From positions 62,001 to 126,000 of the forward strand of contig NZ_MTSE01000005.1 in NCBI RefSeq assembly GCF_002154225.1: a stretch of 64,000 nt of DNA. Reading direction: 5' to 3'. This DNA comes from Hymenobacter crusticola. Its GTDB lineage: Bacteria; Bacteroidota; Bacteroidia; Cytophagales; Hymenobacteraceae. Positions 52,159 to 62,200 of this stretch are shown piece by piece. Numbering within the stretch: position 1 is the first letter of the stretch; every line of letters starts with the position of its first letter. The notes below the pieces were generated by a model. The model worked only from the letters and a program-made list of their open reading frames with translations. It was not told where the DNA came from and ran no database searches. Made by a program: the position numbers and the translations under genes.

Positions 52159-55100
52159 ATGCTGCCCCAACCTACATCTCACGCACTACCGGCTAAACTC
52201 TACTCTTTTCCTTCTTCGCAAAGCATTGTTGGTCTGTTTGAGCAACAAGTGACTCGTACGCCGCACGCTGCGGCGCTCCGATTCCAATTTGAAACGCTCA
52301 GCTACCAACAGCTTAACGATCAGGCAAATCAATTAGCCTCTTACCTGCGCCAAACCGGGCTAGCCCCGCATACTCTGGTGCCCATCTGCTTCGACCGCTC
52401 CGTGCAGCTTATCGTCAGCTTGCTGGCTGTGCTCAAAGCAGGGGCGGCCTATGTACCGCTCGACCCTAGCTACCCGCTCGAGCGCCTACGCTACATGCTG
52501 CATGATACGGCGGCGCCGCTGGTGCTTACCACCGAGGCGCTCAAGTCCAAGCTGCTGCCGGCCGCAACTCCTGGCTTGGCCCTGCTAGCGTTAGATGGCC
52601 CCGACGCTAGCGTTATCGCTCAGCAGCCCACCAGCAACCTGCCACTGCTCAGCACCGCGCACGACCTAGCTTACGTAATTTACACGTCGGGCTCGACGGG
52701 CACGCCGAAGGGCGTACTGGTGGAGCATCGCAACGTGGTCAGCCTGGTGCGAGAAGCCGGGTATGTAACGCTCACCCCAAACGATATCCTGCTGTCGACC
52801 GGTTCGCCGTCCTTCGATGCTACCACCTTCGAGTATTGGGGCATGCTGCTCAATGGCGGTCAGTTGGTGCTAGCTCCCGAAAACCTACTGCTCAACAACG
52901 ACCTGCTAAAGGAGGAAATACGCGTGCGTGGGGTGGGTAAAATGTGGTTCACCTCTAGCTGGTTCAACCAGCTCGTCGACAGTGACCCTAGCCTTTTCAA
53001 CGGGCTGGATACCATCCTGGTTGGCGGCGAAAAGTTATCGGAGCCGCACATTCAGAAAATCAAGGAAGCTTATCCTGCTCTAAACGTCGTTAATGGATAC
53101 GGTCCGACCGAAAACACCACGTTTTCGCTTACGTATTCCATGTCGGGTGTAGAGGTACCTAGCCCCATTCCGATTGGCCAGCCGCTCACCAACCGCACGG
53201 CGTACGTGCTAGATGAGCACCTGCAACCCGTACCTGCGGGCGAAACGGGCGAATTGTACGTGGGCGGCGCAGGGGTGGCGCGCGGATACCTCAACCAGCC
53301 GGAACTCACTGCTGAGCGCTTCCTCCCCGATCCGTTCAGCGAGGACGAAGGCGCTCAGCTGTACAAAACCGGCGACCTAGCCCGCGTCTTACCCGACGGC
53401 AACGTGGAATACCTAGGTCGCCTCGACGATCAGGTGAAGGTGCGCGGCTACCGCATCGAGCTAGGGGAAGTGGAAAACGCGCTAAATGCCCTAGAACCGG
53501 TCAGCAACAGCTGCGTAGTGGTACGCCAGGATGCCCATGCCGTGAAGCGCCTCGTGAGCTACTACGTGCCCGATTGGCAAGTAGTGAAAGTGAAAGAGCG
53601 GGAGCTTTATCACCGGCAAGTAGCGAGCTGGAAAGAGCTTTACGAAACAGAGTATGCCAAGACGGAAGACGAAGCAACAGTAGATCAGGAGTTTAATATT
53701 ATTGGCTGGAACGACAGCTTCACCGGCTCCCCTATTCCGGCCGAGCAGATGCAGAAGTGGCTGCAGGATATTGTGGGCGTGATCTTGTCAGGGAAGCCGG
53801 AACACGTGCTGGAAATCGGCTGTGGTACCGGTCTGATATATTACCAGCTCGCGGGCAAAGTGCAGAAGTACATCGGCACCGACTTTTCGCGTTCCTGCGT
53901 CAATCAGATTACCCAGCACATCGGTAAGGGTCAGCGCGACTACGGCCCCACGGAGCTTCAGGTCTGCGCCGCCCACGAACTAGCTCTGCGCCCCGGCGAG
54001 CAGGTAGACACCATTCTGCTCAACTCTATTATCCAGTATTTTCCCGGCGAAGACTACTTGAGCGAAGTCATTGCGAAAAGCATTTCGCTGCTAAACGGCA
54101 AAGGCCGCATCATCCTCGGCGACGTGCGCGACAACCGACTGTTGCCCCTCTTTAAGGGCCGTCTGCACGCCCAGAAAGCACCGGCGACAGAAAGCATTCG
54201 AGAGTTTAAATGGCTGGTCGAGCAAGAAGTTCTCAAGGAAGAAGAACTCTGCTTTGCGCCGGAGTACTTCTACCGGCTTCAGGCGCTCTACCCGCAGATC
54301 ACGCACGTAGAAATTCAGTGGAAGCAGGGCGACTACATCAACGAGCTGACCCTGTATCGCTACACTGTGATCTTGCACGTAGGCGACGAACCTGAAGTGC
54401 TGAAGCCGGAATGGCAGAACTGGACGAACTTACCTGGCCATCTGACTATCAGCGAGCAGCTTCAGCAAGGCGTACCGGTTATCGCGCTGCAAGATGTGCC
54501 TAATCCGCGCTTGTGGCGTGAGCGGCGCCTAAGCCAACTTTTGCACGAGTACCCAGAAAATACGCTAGGTGATGTGCTACCTAGCTTGGATACGGAAGAT
54601 GCCGAAAGTATAGCTGTTGCCCAGCTGCTCGACGAAGCCCAAGCGGCTGGTTACCACGTGCGGCGGCTGCTCGACGAAGACCCACTGAAGATGAACGTGG
54701 TACTGGAAAAGGCCTTTTCGGACCGCTTTGTGGCCTCGGTGTACAGCAACAAGGACTACCGCCTAAGCACCCATACTACCAACATTTCGCTTTTCAACGA
54801 CATTAGCGCACTGTTGCAGAAGGATATTCGGACCCTGCTGCTACGCCGCTTGCCGGAGTACATGGTACCGGCCGAGTTTATTCCGCTGGGCTACCTGCCG
54901 CTGACCAGCAATGGCAAAGTAGATCGGCGTTTTCTAACGCAGCGCGAAGACCGCGGCGTGATCAACAAGTTCAACTACCAAGCGCCACGCAACGAGCTGG
55001 AACAGAAGCTAGCTACCATTTGGCAGGAGTTGCTGGTGTTAGATAAGATTGGCATTTACGACAACTTTTTCGAGCTAGGTGGGCATTCGCTGCTCGCTAC

Positions 55101-58100
55101 GCGCGTTGTGTCGGCAGTGCGCAAGCAGCTGGCTGTGGAGCTGGTTATCAAGGATTTGTTCGTGCACCCGACCGTTGCCGACTTGTCTGAGTATTTGCAG
55201 GCGTACAACAAGGATTTGGTGCTACCGCCCATTGTGGCCCAATCTCGACCGGGGCGCATTCCGCTGTCTTTCAGCCAGGAGCGGTTATGGTTTATCGACC
55301 AGCTAGAAGGCAGCGTGCAATACCACGTGCCCATTGTGCTGCGGCTCCGCGGCAAACTAGATCAGGGCGCCTTGTCGGCCGCGTTGTTCGGCATTCTACA
55401 ACGGCACGAAGTATTGCGGACTGTACTGCGCGAGCAAGATGGTCAAGCCTATCAGCAAGTACTCCCGCATGACGATTGGCAACTAACCCGTCTAGACGGC
55501 TGCGTGTATCAAGCCGACCCCGAGGCGGTGCAACTACAGGTCCAGCAATGCATTAGCAAGCCCTTCGACCTAGCCAACGACCCTATGCTACGGGCCGCCC
55601 TGATTGGCTTAGCGAACCCCGAAGAGCACTTGCTCGTGATAACGATGCACCACATTGCCTCGGATGGATGGTCCTTGTCGGTCTTTTTCCGGGAGTTGGT
55701 CGCGCTTTATGAAGCCCAGGTAGCCGGCCAGGTAGCGCCATTTGCGCCGTTGCCGGTGCAGTACGCCGATTTCGCGCTGTGGCAGCGGCAAAACTTAAAC
55801 GCGACGCGGCTCGAAAAACCTCTCACTTACTGGAAGGAAAAGCTAGCCGACGTCGCACAGCTCCAGCTCCCCACCGATTTCCCACGGCCTGCCGTGCAAA
55901 GCACCAAAGGCGCTAGCGCTGCGTTCCGCTTGGAGCAAGACCTCGTGACGAAGCTACAGGTACTTAGCCAGCAGCAGGGCGTCACGCTGTTCATGACGCT
56001 GCTGTCTACGTTCAAAAGTCTACTTTATCGCTACAGCGGCCAGCAAGATATTTGCGTCGGCAGCGCTATTGCCGGCCGGCAGCAGCACGAGATAGAAGGC
56101 CTGATCGGGTTCTTCGTCAACACCTTGGCCTTACGGAGTCAAGTAAAAGGGGAAGCTAGCTTCACCGAGTTGTTGCAGCAGGTAAAAACCACCACGCTCG
56201 AAGCATACGAGCACCAGCAGGCGCCCTTCGAAAAAGTGGTGGACTTAGTAGTGAGTGAGCGTGACCTGAGCCGTAGCCCACTGTTTCAGGTAATGTTCGT
56301 ACTGCAAAACACCCCAGACGTACCAGATCTGAGTTTGGGCGCGGTGCAAGTCACGCGGGAAGGCTATGAGCACGCCACTGCTCAGTTCGACTTCACGTTT
56401 ACCCTTACGGAAGATGCACTAGGCCTGCAAGGATTCGTTGAGTACAGCACCGACCTTTACCAAGCGGCGACGGTTACCCGCATGGTAGGGCACTTCTTGG
56501 CGCTGCTACATTCGGTGGTGCAACAGCCGCATCTCAGCATCGCGACGCTGCCCATGCTTACGGCTACCGAAGAGCATGAACTGCTAAACGTATTCAATAC
56601 GCCCCCTGTGATGCCAACCCCCTCTCAGAGCATTGTCGCGCTGTTTGAGGCTCAGGTAGCTAGCACGCCGCATGCCCTAGCTATAGCGTTCGAACAACAA
56701 CAGATTACGTATCAGGAGCTTAATACCCGCGCCAACCAGCTGGCGCACTACCTGCGCGGTCAAGGTGTACGAGCCGAGACCTTGGTGCCGCTGTGTTTGG
56801 AACGTTCCGTTGAGCTGCTCGTCGGCATCCTTGGTATTTTAAAAGCGGGCGGGGCGTACGTCCCCCTGGATGCTAGTTACCCCTCGGAGCGCTTGCAGTA
56901 CATGATTCAGGATACGGGGGCCCAGCTAGCTTTAAGCAGCCGCGCCACAACTGTCGCTCTCCGAAGCGCAGCTCCTGCCTTAGCCGTGCTGGAAGTTGAT
57001 GGAGAAGTAGCCTCGACCATTGCCCAGGAGCCGACGACCAACCCGCCCGCCGTTGCGACGGCGCAGCATCTGGCGTACGTAATTTACACCTCCGGCAGCA
57101 CGGGCCGCCCCAAAGGCGTATTGGTAGAACACGGTAACGTGGTCAGCTTGGTGCAGGACGTGGACTACGTTGCGTTAAGCAGCAACGACATCGTCTTATC
57201 TACCGGCTCGCCCTCCTTCGATGCCACCACGTTTGAGTATTGGAGCATGCTGCTCAACGGTGGTCAGTTGGTGCTGTGCGCCGAAGATCGTTTGCTCAAC
57301 AGCACCCTGCTACAGGAGGAAATTCAGAGCCGTGGGGTAACGAAGATGTGGTTTACGGCGAGTTGGTTTAATCAGCTGGTTGATGTTAACCCGCAGGTTT
57401 TTGCGGAACTGGATACAGTGCTTGTAGGCGGCGAAAAGCTCTCTGAGCTACACGTGCGGCAATTGCAAGAACGCTATCCGTCCTTGCGCATCATCAACGG
57501 CTACGGCCCAACGGAGAACACCACCTTCTCCCTTACGCACCCCATTACCAGCGCTGACTTGAGCGCTCCTGTTGCCCTTCCCATCGGCCGGCCGCTCTCT
57601 AATCGCACCGCGTATGTCCTTGATGAGCGGCAACAACTAGCGCCCGTTGGTGTAGCAGGCGAAGTGTACGTGGGTGGAGCAGGTGTAGCCCGTGCTTATC
57701 TGAACCAACCAGCGCTGACTACTGAAAAGTTTGTGCCCCCGCCCTTTGCTGCTGCGGAAGGCACGCGCCTATACCGCACCGGCGACCTAGGCCGCTGGCG
57801 TGCTGATGGCAGCCTGGAGTACCTAGGTCGATTGGATGAACAGGTTAAGCTCCGCGGCTTCCGCATTGAGCTTGGCGAAATCGAAGCCGTACTCCAGCAA
57901 AGCGGCCTCGTCAAGCAGGCTGTTGTGATGGTGCGCGCAGATCAAGGCAGCCCCAAGCGGCTCGTTGGATACGTAGTTCCAGAAGCCACTTTCGAGCGGG
58001 ACCAGGTCACGGCCTATCTACGAAGCAAGCTGCCCGACTACATGGTGCCGACCCTATGGGTGGAGCTAGCCGCGCTGCCTTTGACTACCAATGGCAAGGT

Positions 58101-59184
58101 AAACAAGCCAGCACTACCAGTTCCCAACGCCAGCAAGCTAGCAACCGAAGCGTACGAAGCGCCTACTACCCAAGCCGAACAAACGTTGGTGCGCATCTGG
58201 CAGGAAGTTTTAAGAAAGGATACTATCGGCATCCACGACAACTTCTTTGAGCTAGGTGGCGACTCTATCATCACCATTCAAATCGTCAGCCGACTCCGGC
58301 AGGCAGGCTACAGTACCCAGCCCCGCGATTTGTTTGTGCACCAGACGGTGGCAAAGCTGGCAGAAGTGGTAGCAGCCCGCTTGGAGGCCAGCCTGCTAGA
58401 AGAACCCTTGACAGACCAGCCAGCCAGTATTGACAAAGACGTTAACCCACTGGTGGCTTTGCAGAAAGATGGTTCTAAGCCTCCTTTCTTCGCTATTCCC
58501 GGCTTTTTGCTTTACCGACACGTTGTGGCTCACATCGGCCCAGATCAGCCTTTCTATGGTTTGGAGTTGCCATTCTATGAGCGCATCGATGAACTCCCAC
58601 CCAATGAGCGCGTTGGAGAGCTAGCTCAACACTTCATCCGGGAGATGAAGCAAGTGCAACCACAGGGCCCTTATTTCCTAGGTGCGTTCTGCGGCTACTA
58701 CCCCATCATCTTCGAAGTGGCGCACACACTGCTGGCCCAAGGAGATGAAGTGCCTGTGTTAGCCTTATTCGAAGCGTACCCGTCAAACGCCTTGCTTTCC
58801 AAGAAGTCGGCGACCTATCTCAGGCAGCGAATGGGTATTTACTACGAGGAGTTACGCAAGAAAACGCTTGCCGAAACTGTAAAATACCTGGCCGACGAAG
58901 CAGCTATCAAACTAAACTTTATTCAACGTAAGATAGCGGGCGAGAAGCGAGAGGGATACAATTTGAAAGCTTACCCCGGTAAAGTTGTCCTGTTCAGGTC
59001 CAGTGTGCTTACCCCCGGTTTGATTGATGATCCGCAAGGTGGTTGGGCGCAGCACGTAACCGGCGAAATCGAAGTCCTTACGGTTACTGGTGACCATATC
59101 AGCATTTTCAAAGAGCCAGGCGCTGTTGAGCTTGCCGAAAAGCTTACGCACACGTTGGAGAAAGTTCGCGTGCAAAGCGTTTAG
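52159..59184 (+). CDS. nonribosomal peptide synthetase NRPS-1: A-nMT-T-C-A-T-TE
   Basis: 2341 residues. It begins directly with an adenylation domain (residues ~22-470). An N-methyltransferase (~540-760; VLEIGCGTGLIYYQL at 552, LLNSIIQYFPGEDYL) is inserted between A8 (VKVRGYRIELGEVE) and A9 (LPEYMVP), the usual nMT position. Carrier 1 has Ser977 (FFELGGHSLL). The condensation domain has HHIASDG at 1164-1170. Adenylation 2 (~1490-1990), carrier 2 Ser2036 (GGDSI) and a thioesterase (~2090-2341) follow. Both A domains read the pocket code DAFWLGGTFK, close to the valine code. In the thioesterase the nucleophile is Cys2178 (GAFCGY), the acid is Glu2205 and the base is His2313. Predicted product: an N-methyl-Val-Val type dipeptide. 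No start other than 52159 fits. Confidence 0.96.
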   Translation: MLPQPTSHALPAKLYSFPSSQSIVGLFEQQVTRTPHAAALRFQFETLSYQQLNDQANQLASYLRQTGLAPHTLVPICFDRSVQLIVSLLAVLKAGAAYVPLDPSYPLERLRYMLHDTAAPLVLTTEALKSKLLPAATPGLALLALDGPDASVIAQQPTSNLPLLSTAHDLAYVIYTSGSTGTPKGVLVEHRNVVSLVREAGYVTLTPNDILLSTGSPSFDATTFEYWGMLLNGGQLVLAPENLLLNNDLLKEEIRVRGVGKMWFTSSWFNQLVDSDPSLFNGLDTILVGGEKLSEPHIQKIKEAYPALNVVNGYGPTENTTFSLTYSMSGVEVPSPIPIGQPLTNRTAYVLDEHLQPVPAGETGELYVGGAGVARGYLNQPELTAERFLPDPFSEDEGAQLYKTGDLARVLPDGNVEYLGRLDDQVKVRGYRIELGEVENALNALEPVSNSCVVVRQDAHAVKRLVSYYVPDWQVVKVKERELYHRQVASWKELYETEYAKTEDEATVDQEFNIIGWNDSFTGSPIPAEQMQKWLQDIVGVILSGKPEHVLEIGCGTGLIYYQLAGKVQKYIGTDFSRSCVNQITQHIGKGQRDYGPTELQVCAAHELALRPGEQVDTILLNSIIQYFPGEDYLSEVIAKSISLLNGKGRIILGDVRDNRLLPLFKGRLHAQKAPATESIREFKWLVEQEVLKEEELCFAPEYFYRLQALYPQITHVEIQWKQGDYINELTLYRYTVILHVGDEPEVLKPEWQNWTNLPGHLTISEQLQQGVPVIALQDVPNPRLWRERRLSQLLHEYPENTLGDVLPSLDTEDAESIAVAQLLDEAQAAGYHVRRLLDEDPLKMNVVLEKAFSDRFVASVYSNKDYRLSTHTTNISLFNDISALLQKDIRTLLLRRLPEYMVPAEFIPLGYLPLTSNGKVDRRFLTQREDRGVINKFNYQAPRNELEQKLATIWQELLVLDKIGIYDNFFELGGHSLLATRVVSAVRKQLAVELVIKDLFVHPTVADLSEYLQAYNKDLVLPPIVAQSRPGRIPLSFSQERLWFIDQLEGSVQYHVPIVLRLRGKLDQGALSAALFGILQRHEVLRTVLREQDGQAYQQVLPHDDWQLTRLDGCVYQADPEAVQLQVQQCISKPFDLANDPMLRAALIGLANPEEHLLVITMHHIASDGWSLSVFFRELVALYEAQVAGQVAPFAPLPVQYADFALWQRQNLNATRLEKPLTYWKEKLADVAQLQLPTDFPRPAVQSTKGASAAFRLEQDLVTKLQVLSQQQGVTLFMTLLSTFKSLLYRYSGQQDICVGSAIAGRQQHEIEGLIGFFVNTLALRSQVKGEASFTELLQQVKTTTLEAYEHQQAPFEKVVDLVVSERDLSRSPLFQVMFVLQNTPDVPDLSLGAVQVTREGYEHATAQFDFTFTLTEDALGLQGFVEYSTDLYQAATVTRMVGHFLALLHSVVQQPHLSIATLPMLTATEEHELLNVFNTPPVMPTPSQSIVALFEAQVASTPHALAIAFEQQQITYQELNTRANQLAHYLRGQGVRAETLVPLCLERSVELLVGILGILKAGGAYVPLDASYPSERLQYMIQDTGAQLALSSRATTVALRSAAPALAVLEVDGEVASTIAQEPTTNPPAVATAQHLAYVIYTSGSTGRPKGVLVEHGNVVSLVQDVDYVALSSNDIVLSTGSPSFDATTFEYWSMLLNGGQLVLCAEDRLLNSTLLQEEIQSRGVTKMWFTASWFNQLVDVNPQVFAELDTVLVGGEKLSELHVRQLQERYPSLRIINGYGPTENTTFSLTHPITSADLSAPVALPIGRPLSNRTAYVLDERQQLAPVGVAGEVYVGGAGVARAYLNQPALTTEKFVPPPFAAAEGTRLYRTGDLGRWRADGSLEYLGRLDEQVKLRGFRIELGEIEAVLQQSGLVKQAVVMVRADQGSPKRLVGYVVPEATFERDQVTAYLRSKLPDYMVPTLWVELAALPLTTNGKVNKPALPVPNASKLATEAYEAPTTQAEQTLVRIWQEVLRKDTIGIHDNFFELGGDSIITIQIVSRLRQAGYSTQPRDLFVHQTVAKLAEVVAARLEASLLEEPLTDQPASIDKDVNPLVALQKDGSKPPFFAIPGFLLYRHVVAHIGPDQPFYGLELPFYERIDELPPNERVGELAQHFIREMKQVQPQGPYFLGAFCGYYPIIFEVAHTLLAQGDEVPVLALFEAYPSNALLSKKSATYLRQRMGIYYEELRKKTLAETVKYLADEAAIKLNFIQRKIAGEKREGYNLKAYPGKVVLFRSSVLTPGLIDDPQGGWAQHVTGEIEVLTVTGDHISIFKEPGAVELAEKLTHTLEKVRVQSV

Positions 59185-59198
59185 TAACTATTTGCTCT

Positions 59199-59239
59199 AA
59201 CAAAGAGCGCCTATCCATAATGGATAGGCGCTCTTTGTT
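59199..59239. terminator. bidirectional terminator between the two NRPS genes
   Basis: A perfect 19-bp stem, 59199-59217 with 59221-59239, around a TAA loop, with A-rich and T-rich outer ends. It separates the converging NRPS genes. Confidence 0.92.
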
Positions 59240-59259
59240 GGGACGCTGGGTACCTAGCC

Positions 59260-62200
59260 CTAGCTTTTATTCAGAATACGCTGCAATGTCTCTGCTATTT
59301 TCTGGTCATTCGGAGCATCAAAAATGCATCCATGCTCGCCATGCACTTCGTGGATAGTAATACCTTCTAGCGCGAAAGTCTTCCATCCGAGAAACTCAGC
59401 ATCGTGCATATAGTACGTCGGCGTATCCACCCGGAACAACTCGATGGCCAATGGTTGCGGCGTTAGCTCGTATACTTGCTCAGCGAGGCCATTTTTCACG
59501 CCTAGTTGATACGGATGACCGTTCAAGATTTCGTACTGCCGCTCCTTGCCATGCTTCAGCGTTAGATAGGGCCGCAAGAACATACGTTTTACGGTATCGG
59601 CCTTGTAGAACAACGTCCGGCCGGGGCGCTTCATCAACAACACGAACGTGTAAGCTGCTTTCTGCAAGCGATACTTTGCCTTTGCTAATCGCTTGGCCTT
59701 GCCAGGTTTAGCACTATACGCCTGATACGCATACGTATCAAACATGATCAGCGACTTAACCACCTTCCCAGCTTTTAATAGTTGCCTAGCCATTTCATAG
59801 GCGATAACGCCGCCGAAAGAGTAGCCAGCCAACGCATAAGGACCACTCGGGTTAGCAGTGGTAATAGCATCTACGTAGTGCGCAGCTATTTCCTCAATCG
59901 TACCTAGGGGCTCGTCAATACCGTTGAGTCCTTTGGCCTGCAGTCCATACACAGGTTGGTCGGGATGCATCTTTTTGGCGAGCGTATTGAACAACAGCAC
60001 GTTCATTCCCGCACCATGCACAATATACAGAGGCGTCTTGCTCCCGCAGGGTTGGATAGGCACCAATGAGTCCCACAGCGAATCCCACGTGATGGTTTCC
60101 TCATTAGCTTGTATCACCGAAGCTAGCTTTTCCACCGTTGAGTATTCAAACAGCGTGGAGAGCGGCAGCCGCTTACCGGTTTCTTGCTCCACCCGCGCCA
60201 TCACCTGCACGGCTATCAAGGAGTGACCACCTAGCTCGAAGAAGTTGTCGTAGAGACTTACTTGATCGAGGCCAAGACAATCGCACCAAATGCTGGCTAC
60301 CAGCTTCTGGGCTTCACTGCGGGGGGCTACGTATTCCTCAACTGCTGGTTTGGGCGTTGCTTCTGTTGGCTGCTCTAAGAGCACTTTACGGTCTACTTTT
60401 CCGTTGAGTGTCATTGGCAAAGCAGACAGCACCACTACCTCGCTAGGCACCATATAGGCAGGTAGCAGCCTAGCCAATGCTTTCTTCCACCCCGCAATCT
60501 TCTGCTGAGCTGTTGCCAACGACACAGCAGCGGCAGGCACCACGAAGGCCACCAACCGTTCATCGCGGGCAAGTACTACAGCCTCTTTCAGGTCGTCGAA
60601 CGCGATAAGCACTTGTTCTATCTCGCCGGGTTCGATACGATAGCCCCGCACTTTCACCTGCTGGTCTACCCGGCCTAGGCATTGTACTTCGCCCGAAGGA
60701 AGTAGCTTACCTAGGTCGCCGGTACGGTACATAGTGGCCCCACCCTCTACCGTGAACGGGTTCGTCACAAATTTCTCCGCAGTTAGCTCGGCACGGTTCA
60801 GGTAACCTTGGGCCACGCCATCCCCAGCAATGATTATCTCGCCCACTACACCAGGCTCAACGAGCTTCAACCGCTCATCTAGGATATAGAACTGCGTGTT
60901 GGCAATGGGTTTACCAACGGTAATAGTCTCCCCAGTGTCGGACACGTGCTTAACGGAAGACCAGATGGTGGTTTCAGTTGGTCCGTACATATTCCAGACG
61001 GAATCACACTTAGTTACTAACCGTGCAGCTAGCTCAGTAGGCAGTGCTTCTCCGCCACAAAGGGCCTTCAGTGGGAGTTTCGCCGTCCAGCCGGCGTCCA
61101 ACAGCATCCGCCACGTAGCAGGTGTCGCCTGCAGTATCGTGACGTTCTCTTGCTGCATCAACTGCAAAAGCTGCTTTCCATCTTTAGCCGTCATCGTGTC
61201 GGCTAGCACAATGGCAGCGCCACTAACTAAGGGCAGGAACAATTCTAGCCCTGCAATATCAAAGGAGACCGTTGTTACAGCAAGCAGCTTATCGGTTACC
61301 GCGATACCTGGTTCCTGCTGCATGCTGCACAGAAAGTTGACCACGTTGCGGTGCGTAATTTTTACCCCCTTGGGTTTGCCGGTTGAGCCAGAGGTGTATA
61401 GTACGTACAGCAATTCACTGCTTTCTTGCTCTATTACACGGGCGATATTTGGGTAGCCTTGCGCAGCTTGGAAAGCTGTATCAGCGTATAATTTGGTAGC
61501 ATTGGTGGGGAACGCAGCACCTAGTTTCTCCGACGTAAAGAGGAACTTTGCGCCCGAGTCGGCCAACATGAAAGCGATGCGCTCCTCTGGATAAATCGGA
61601 TCGAGTGGCACGTACGCTGCGCCACACTTCATAATGGCCAGCAGCGCAACCACTAGGTCGGGGGAGCGTTCTAGCAATAAGCCTACTACGTCGCCTGGCT
61701 GCACTCGACTAGCCATCAGATAGGCCGCTAGTTGGTTGGATCTTGTTTCCAGCTCTTGATAAGAGAGAGCGAGTGTCCCAAACTTAATTGCCAAGCTACT
61801 AGGCGCGCGTTGTGCTTGTTCGCTGATCAGCTGGTGTAGCGTTTTGCCGACTGGATAAGGTTGTGTAGTGCTATTCAGCTCGGTGTAGGCCTCTGTCAGG
61901 TTTGCGGAGGTACCTAGCTGAATATCCGCGACTTTGATTGTTGGATTTGCTACTACTTGCTCCAGCAGTTGCTCGAAGTCAGCCATCATCTGCTTGATGG
62001 TAGCGGGCTTAAACAAGGCACTGTTATAGGAGCACTCCAACACTACTGCTTTCTCGGAGCCACTGGCATTAAGAAATAGCTCAAAGCTCTCATACTCACG
62101 CGGATTGCTAATCAACTCGTACGCAAGCTCGCGAAACTCAACCCCATCGGCTAAGCCCATATCTACATTGAACACCACTGGCACAAGCGGTATGCGCGAA

